6,211 nucleotides of DNA, from the NCBI GenBank assembly GCA_900550495.1, contig URSJ01000023.1:1-6211 (forward strand), in the 5' to 3' direction. This document shows, one piece after another, positions 3,741 to 6,211 of this stretch. The position numbers and the translations under genes were made by a program. Below the pieces are notes generated by a model that did not search any database, had not been told where the DNA came from, and saw nothing but the letters and a program-made list of their open reading frames with translations. The stretch's first letter is position 1. Each line of letters opens with the position of its first letter. This stretch comes from an uncultured Rickettsiales bacterium (GTDB lineage: Bacteria; Pseudomonadota; Alphaproteobacteria; Rs-D84).

Positions 3741-6211
3741 ATGAAAATGTCCCGCACAGCAATCAAAGAACTAACCGCGGCATATCGTGCCGTGTTGAAA
3801 CACGCATTTATTGCCGCAATGGGCGCAATGGTTGTTATCGGTGGCGCAAGTGCAGATGATACCAAAACCAGATTAGTTGTTGACGTTGATGCAACCGAAA
3901 ATTTAGCTGGGGTACATGATGGTTATATCTCAACAGAGAATGGCAGTGTCGCGCAAGTTTTGGGTGTTTTGAATGTGTTAGATGGGGCACAGTTCACAAA
4001 CAACAAAACAGATGGAAACGGTGGCGCAATCTTTAACAGTGGCACATTGACACTGGGTGATGGCGTTTCGTTCACAGGCAACAGCGCAAAATCTGGTGGT
4101 GCGGTTTGGAATGACGGTAAAATGGAAATCGCCGCAGGAACTAAATTTGTTGGCAATAATAGTAAACATGCCGCTGGTGCGTTGTATAACAGCAGTACTG
4201 GAACATTGGGCGATCTGATTGGCGTTGTTTTTGAAAATAATACCGCGGTGTTTGGCGGTGCTATTAACAATTCAAAAACGTCAACTGGCCTCAAGGGTGG
4301 AACAATAGACCTGATTTCAGAATCTCATTTCATCGGTAATTCTGCTGGATCAAACCAAGGGGGGGCAATCCGTAATCAGGGAACTATATCTAAAATTGAA
4401 AAGAGTGTATTTGATTCCAACGTCGCAGGAAATGGTGGCGCAATCAATAATGGAACCTTGGGCAGCGTGGTAGAAGGTATTTATCAGACAAAGTTTATCA
4501 ATAATACGGCGGTTGTGGGACCAGCCCAGCAAGGTGGTGCGATTACCAATGCAGGACACATCGGCATTATTGATGAAACGGTGTTTGAATCAAACCGCGC
4601 TGGCAAGATCGGTGGTGCAATAGCAAATGTGACCCCACAAAATAATGGTAGCGGCCTTGCAAAGGTTAATATTGCAAATTCTACATTTACAGGCAATGTT
4701 GCCGGTGAAAGCGGTGGCGCAATATACAATGCCACAGGTGGGGCGGTAAGTCTGGCTGGTGAAAATACATTTACCGGTAATATGGCTGGTGGCGTTGGAA
4801 ACGATATTTACAACCTGGGTAAATTGGTGGTCACTGGTGGCACAACGACCATTGATGGCGGTATCACAGGCGATGGCGCATTGACCATTGCGGATGGTGC
4901 AACACTGAATATCGGTGCCACAACAGTTCAACAAAAAGAATTGACACTGGACGGCACGGTTGGCGCAACAATTGTTGGGGCGAACAACTATGGTAAACTG
5001 TTGGCAGAAACATACAAAGGCAACGGCAAAGTGTCATTGAATGTTGCAACAACAGGGACATATAATATATTTGGCGAAAATGCGAACGAATATACTGTCG
5101 TTGATGCCGGCGCAATCTATGATGTGACCAAGGGCGATAATGGCGCAATTACAATCGCAACCAAAAAGGTTGAAGAAATTGCGGCTGGTGCTGGTCTGAC
5201 CAATACTGCGGCAAATACGGTTGCGGCGTTGGCAAATGCAGATAACGATTTGGCAAATATTGCATCGCTGAACGTGCAACAGGCATTGCGTAATGGCGAT
5301 ACAGATTATATTGAAACTGAATCTGCCAAGGCAAACCCGGTTGATAAACCGGTCGTTCAATCGGTTGCACAATCTGTCCAGGGCGCAGTTATGACACTGG
5401 CGGCGAATCGTATGGCGGGCGCACCATCGGCGGGCACAATGGGCCGCAGCGGTGGTGATTTGTCTGATGCTGATTACGGCGTGTGGGCACAGGGTATGTT
5501 TAACAAATCCAAATTCAATGGCCAGTTCAACGGATACACCCGTGGTGTGTCGGCTGGGTTTGATGCGCTGATTGACAAACAGTACACGATTGGTTTGGGT
5601 TATGCGTTCGGACATTCTGATGTTCATGCCAATGGCGGTCGCGATACCGAAATTGACAGCAACAGCATATTTGCGTATGCCCAGTACAAGCCAAGCGAAT
5701 GGTTCGTCAATGCGGCATTGAATTACACAATGTCAAAATATACCGAAACCGTTGACGCATTTGGTGTTCGTCTGAAATCAGATTATGACACTGACGCGTT
5801 CGGTGGCCAGGTTATGACCGGTTATGATTTCGCGTCTGGCCTGACACCAGAAATTGGTCTGCGTTATTTGCATGTGACACAGGATTCGTACAACAACGGC
5901 CTGAACCATGTCAGCAGCGATGATACAGATTTCTTGACTGGAATTGCCGGTATGAAATATCGTTTCGCAATTGAAAACGATTCGGTTATCAACTGGTTCC
6001 CAGAACTGCGTGCGGCGGCGACGTATGACTTTGTTTCTGACCGGGCAATGTCCACCGTCACAATGCCAGGCGCGGCGTCCTATGTGGTTGATGGCGACCG
6101 TCTGTCCCGGTTCGGTGGGGAATTCGGAATCGGTCTGACCGCAGAATACAATGGTCTGGAAATCTCGCTGGTTTATGATTTGAATCTGCACAAAGATTAC
6201 ACATCACAAAC
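3741..6211 (+). CDS. Autotransporter (type V secretion) with Pmp-like passenger, 3' end cut by the window
   Basis: The frame is open from the ATG to the window edge, giving 823 codons with no stop or frameshift. Residues 1-38 form a long signal peptide: a basic, amphipathic extension (about 1-21), a hydrophobic core (FIAAMGAMVVIGG) and a cleavage site after ASA. The passenger begins with ten FxxN/GGAI repeats (about 85-358), typical of a right-handed beta-helix. A glycine/threonine-rich beta region follows (about 360-475), then an alanine/asparagine-rich, probably helical linker (about 476-545) that would cross the pore. From about 575 comes a PF03797-type barrel starting YGVWAQGMF (W582), with alternating aromatic strands such as VSAGFDALI, YTIGLGYAF, FGGEFGIGL and LEISLVYDL. 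The last strand and terminal aromatic residue are missing, so probably only 10-20 residues lie outside. The product would be an outer-membrane protein displaying its passenger on the cell surface; an adhesin-like role is inferred. I see no protease motif. The start is supported by AAGGAG at 3729-3734. Confidence 0.93.
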   Translation, partial: MKMSRTAIKELTAAYRAVLKHAFIAAMGAMVVIGGASADDTKTRLVVDVDATENLAGVHDGYISTENGSVAQVLGVLNVLDGAQFTNNKTDGNGGAIFNSGTLTLGDGVSFTGNSAKSGGAVWNDGKMEIAAGTKFVGNNSKHAAGALYNSSTGTLGDLIGVVFENNTAVFGGAINNSKTSTGLKGGTIDLISESHFIGNSAGSNQGGAIRNQGTISKIEKSVFDSNVAGNGGAINNGTLGSVVEGIYQTKFINNTAVVGPAQQGGAITNAGHIGIIDETVFESNRAGKIGGAIANVTPQNNGSGLAKVNIANSTFTGNVAGESGGAIYNATGGAVSLAGENTFTGNMAGGVGNDIYNLGKLVVTGGTTTIDGGITGDGALTIADGATLNIGATTVQQKELTLDGTVGATIVGANNYGKLLAETYKGNGKVSLNVATTGTYNIFGENANEYTVVDAGAIYDVTKGDNGAITIATKKVEEIAAGAGLTNTAANTVAALANADNDLANIASLNVQQALRNGDTDYIETESAKANPVDKPVVQSVAQSVQGAVMTLAANRMAGAPSAGTMGRSGGDLSDADYGVWAQGMFNKSKFNGQFNGYTRGVSAGFDALIDKQYTIGLGYAFGHSDVHANGGRDTEIDSNSIFAYAQYKPSEWFVNAALNYTMSKYTETVDAFGVRLKSDYDTDAFGGQVMTGYDFASGLTPEIGLRYLHVTQDSYNNGLNHVSSDDTDFLTGIAGMKYRFAIENDSVINWFPELRAAATYDFVSDRAMSTVTMPGAASYVVDGDRLSRFGGEFGIGLTAEYNGLEISLVYDLNLHKDYTSQ
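3993..4814 (+). repeat. Ten FxxN...GGAI passenger repeats (coding)
   Basis: Each unit has an FxxN motif, then about 9-13 residues later a GGA(I/V/L) motif and an asparagine. The first residues F lie at 85, 111, 136, 164, 197, 224, 252, 282, 316 and 344, a spacing of 25-34 residues. The third unit has AGAL and the tenth GNDI in place of GGAI. Pairing of FxxN with GGA(I/L/V) is the defining pattern of chlamydial polymorphic membrane proteins. The units are diverged at the DNA level, so this is an old repeat rather than a recent tandem duplication. Confidence 0.9.

Noticed and set aside
3993..4814. CRISPR-like or recent tandem DNA duplication
   Set aside because: The repeats are recognisable only at protein level, vary in length and lie in an intact reading frame.
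5034..5627. 197-codon minus-strand ORF
   Set aside because: It is antisense to the autotransporter linker and barrel, rich in Cys, Ile and Arg with no recognisable domain, and shows no start signals.

Overview
The window looks like chromosomal DNA from a Gram-negative bacterium of moderate GC content. The evidence is a secreted Ntn-hydrolase with a signal peptide, a type V autotransporter with an outer-membrane barrel, and bacterial-type promoters and terminators. The mix of genes (choloylglycine hydrolase family enzyme, DUF1015 protein, autotransporter with a long lysine/arginine-rich leader) is what I would expect from a gut- or host-associated alphaproteobacterium. That placement is inference from gene style; no marker gene is present to prove it.

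Layout. Positions 2-75 hold tRNA-Gln(CUG) on the minus strand, with its own promoter just upstream (87-115). All other genes run on the plus strand. A 174-residue DUF5662-like protein (170-694) is followed 47 bp later by a 379-residue secreted choloylglycine hydrolase/penicillin acylase family enzyme (742-1881). Neither has a visible Shine-Dalgarno sequence, and both have a -10-like hexamer exactly six bases before the ATG. Next comes a 412-residue DUF1015 protein (1965-3203), with its own promoter, a strong ribosome binding site buried in an inverted repeat, and an intrinsic terminator.

The 537 bp between 3204 and 3740 are not empty. They hold that terminator, four copies of an 8-bp tandem repeat (3232-3265), a stretch of about 77 bp in which I see nothing (3266-3342), and a self-contained transcription unit. 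That unit has a TTGAAA-17-TATAGT promoter, about 240 nt of strongly base-paired sequence, and an intrinsic terminator ending at 3617. I read it as an unrecognised structured non-coding RNA and consider it the best candidate for something undescribed here. It is followed by a promoter overlapped by a perfect 12-bp palindrome (3657-3668), and a hairpin with a GAAA loop just before the ribosome binding site of the last gene.

The last gene (3741 to the window edge) is an autotransporter of at least 823 residues. It has a long signal peptide, ten FxxN/GGAI repeats resembling those of chlamydial Pmp proteins, a linker, and a nearly complete PF03797-type beta-barrel. Only the extreme C-terminus appears to be cut off. 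I see no single pathway joining the genes. The window reads as independently regulated units: translation (tRNA), cell-envelope or host interaction (hydrolase, autotransporter), probable metabolism (DUF1015) and a regulatory or structural RNA.
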